Positions 62,659 to 64,000 of a DNA stretch of 64,000 bases are shown one piece after another. Location: the NCBI GenBank assembly GCA_903857665.1, contig CAIOFV010000037.1, forward strand, positions 1 through 64,000, in the 5' to 3' direction. Origin of the DNA: an uncultured Myxococcales bacterium. GTDB taxonomy: Bacteria; Myxococcota_A; UBA9042; DTJE01. A program made the translations under genes and the position numbers. The stretch's first letter is position 1; the number at the start of each line of letters is the position of its first letter. The notes under the pieces are model-generated. The model ran no database searches, was not told the origin of the DNA, and saw only the letters and a list, made by a program, of their open reading frames with translations.

Positions 62659-63984
62659 ATGGCTGACAGAGTCCTTCCGGTGCAGGCGTTCCGGTACGAT
62701 CCCGAAGTGGTCGGCAGCCTCGGCGACGTGCTGGCGCCCCCGTACGACGTCATTTCTCCCGAGCACCAGCAGGACCTGTACGCACGGCACCCTGCCAACG
62801 TGGTGCGCCTGATCCTCGGCCAGCAGTACCCGACCGACACCGACGACGACAATCGCTACACGCGCTCCCGGGCGGACCTGAAGGCCTTCCTGGCCAGCGG
62901 CGCGATCAAGCGGGACGCGGGCCCCGCCTTCTACGTGTACGAGCAGTCCTTCCGGATCGAAAGCGGCCGCACCGTCACCCGACGCGGCGTCGTCGGGCGC
63001 TGGCGCATCCAGGAACAGGGCGGCCTGCTGGCCCACGAGCGCACCCTCGACGGTCCCAAGCAGGACCGCTTCCGCCTGTTCCGGGCCACCAGCGTGGTCT
63101 GCTCCCAGGTGTTCACGTTCTACTCGGACCCCCGGCGCCAGGTCGATGCGATCCTGGCCGAGCCCGGCGTGATGCAGCCCGCGACCGAGTTCCCCTGTGC
63201 GGACGGCGTGGTCCACCGCCTGTCGCTGGTGACCCGCCCCGATGCGGTCGAGCGCCTGTCGATGGTCCTGTCCGGGTTCACGCAGTTCATCGCCGACGGC
63301 CACCACCGCTTCGAAACCACCAAGAAGTACCGCACCCTCCGTCGCGCCGAGGTCGGTCAGCCGACCGGCGAGGAGCCGTTCAACTTCGCCAGCGTCTACA
63401 TGGCCAACACGCACCAGGACGGCCTGGTGATCCTGCCCATTTATCGACTGCTGCACGGCGTGCCCGGGTTCGAGCCGGCTGCGTTCCTGCGGATGGTGGC
63501 CGCGGAGTGCGACGTGATCCCCGCGGGCGCGGACATCCGCGAGGCGTCGCAGGCCCTGGCTGGTTCCGGCGAAACGGGGCCGTCCGTGGCCTTCTGGCTG
63601 GCCGATGGCGTGTGGCGGATCCTGCGCGTCCGACCCGAGGCCCACGAGGCCTTCGTGCGCGACTGCGGCCTGCACCCGGCGGTCGCCGCGCTGGACGTGT
63701 CGTGGCTGCACCGGCGGGTGCTGAGGGGCCTGCTGGGCATCACCCCGGAGGCCCAGGCGGCCCAGACCAACGTGGATTATCGTCACTCGCTGGACGACGT
63801 GGCCGAGGCCTTGGCGCAGGACCCTGAACGGTACCAGGCCGCGGTGCTGCTGAACCCGGTAAAGGTCGAGCAGATCGAGGCCGTGGCCGCCGCGGGCGAA
63901 CGCATGCCCCAGAAGTCCACGTTCTTCTACCCGAAGATCATTTCCGGCCTGGTGATCCACCCCCTCGAGGACGAGGTGCCGTGA
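62659..63984 (+). CDS. DUF1015 family protein
   Basis: 'VQAFRYDPEVVGSLGDVLAPPYDVISPEHQQDLYARHPANVVRLILG', 'FIADGHHRFET'. Confidence 0.92.
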   Translation: MADRVLPVQAFRYDPEVVGSLGDVLAPPYDVISPEHQQDLYARHPANVVRLILGQQYPTDTDDDNRYTRSRADLKAFLASGAIKRDAGPAFYVYEQSFRIESGRTVTRRGVVGRWRIQEQGGLLAHERTLDGPKQDRFRLFRATSVVCSQVFTFYSDPRRQVDAILAEPGVMQPATEFPCADGVVHRLSLVTRPDAVERLSMVLSGFTQFIADGHHRFETTKKYRTLRRAEVGQPTGEEPFNFASVYMANTHQDGLVILPIYRLLHGVPGFEPAAFLRMVAAECDVIPAGADIREASQALAGSGETGPSVAFWLADGVWRILRVRPEAHEAFVRDCGLHPAVAALDVSWLHRRVLRGLLGITPEAQAAQTNVDYRHSLDDVAEALAQDPERYQAAVLLNPVKVEQIEAVAAAGERMPQKSTFFYPKIISGLVIHPLEDEVP

Positions 63985-64000
63985 GTTCGTCCAGCCCCGA

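Overview
High-GC bacterial chromosome window with dense coding on both strands. It carries several Myxococcota/deltaproteobacteria-like hallmarks: Asp/Ala/Pro-linker lipoproteins with Cys-rich repeats, an FHA/Ser-Thr-kinase/sigma54 signalling set, a histone-H1-like protein, and a CFI-box protein beside an outer-membrane barrel. I support about 53 CDSs. Recognisable housekeeping genes include nth, pckA, nagZ, dtd, asd, bioY, metG, mpl and a copA-type ATPase. I recognised no rRNA, tRNA, CRISPR array, transposase or prophage. The observations most worth following are: (1) a three-gene operon (37808-43180) of a radical-SAM protein, a second radical-SAM protein whose N-terminal half looks like a radical-SAM barrel without its cysteine motif, and a membrane-anchored SGNH hydrolase; (2) a ClpA/ClpC-like unfoldase (15401-17959) with an intact D1 ATPase, a D2 ring that has lost every catalytic motif, and a retained VGF ClpP-docking-like tripeptide; (3) a dispersed degenerate repeat family, mostly intergenic, with one copy apparently inserted in frame in the actuator domain of the Cu+ ATPase; (4) two microcompartment vertex (EutN/CcmL) genes coupled to a class II aldolase with no shell hexamer genes in the window. 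All calls were made by reading the sequence; no searches or structure predictions were run.
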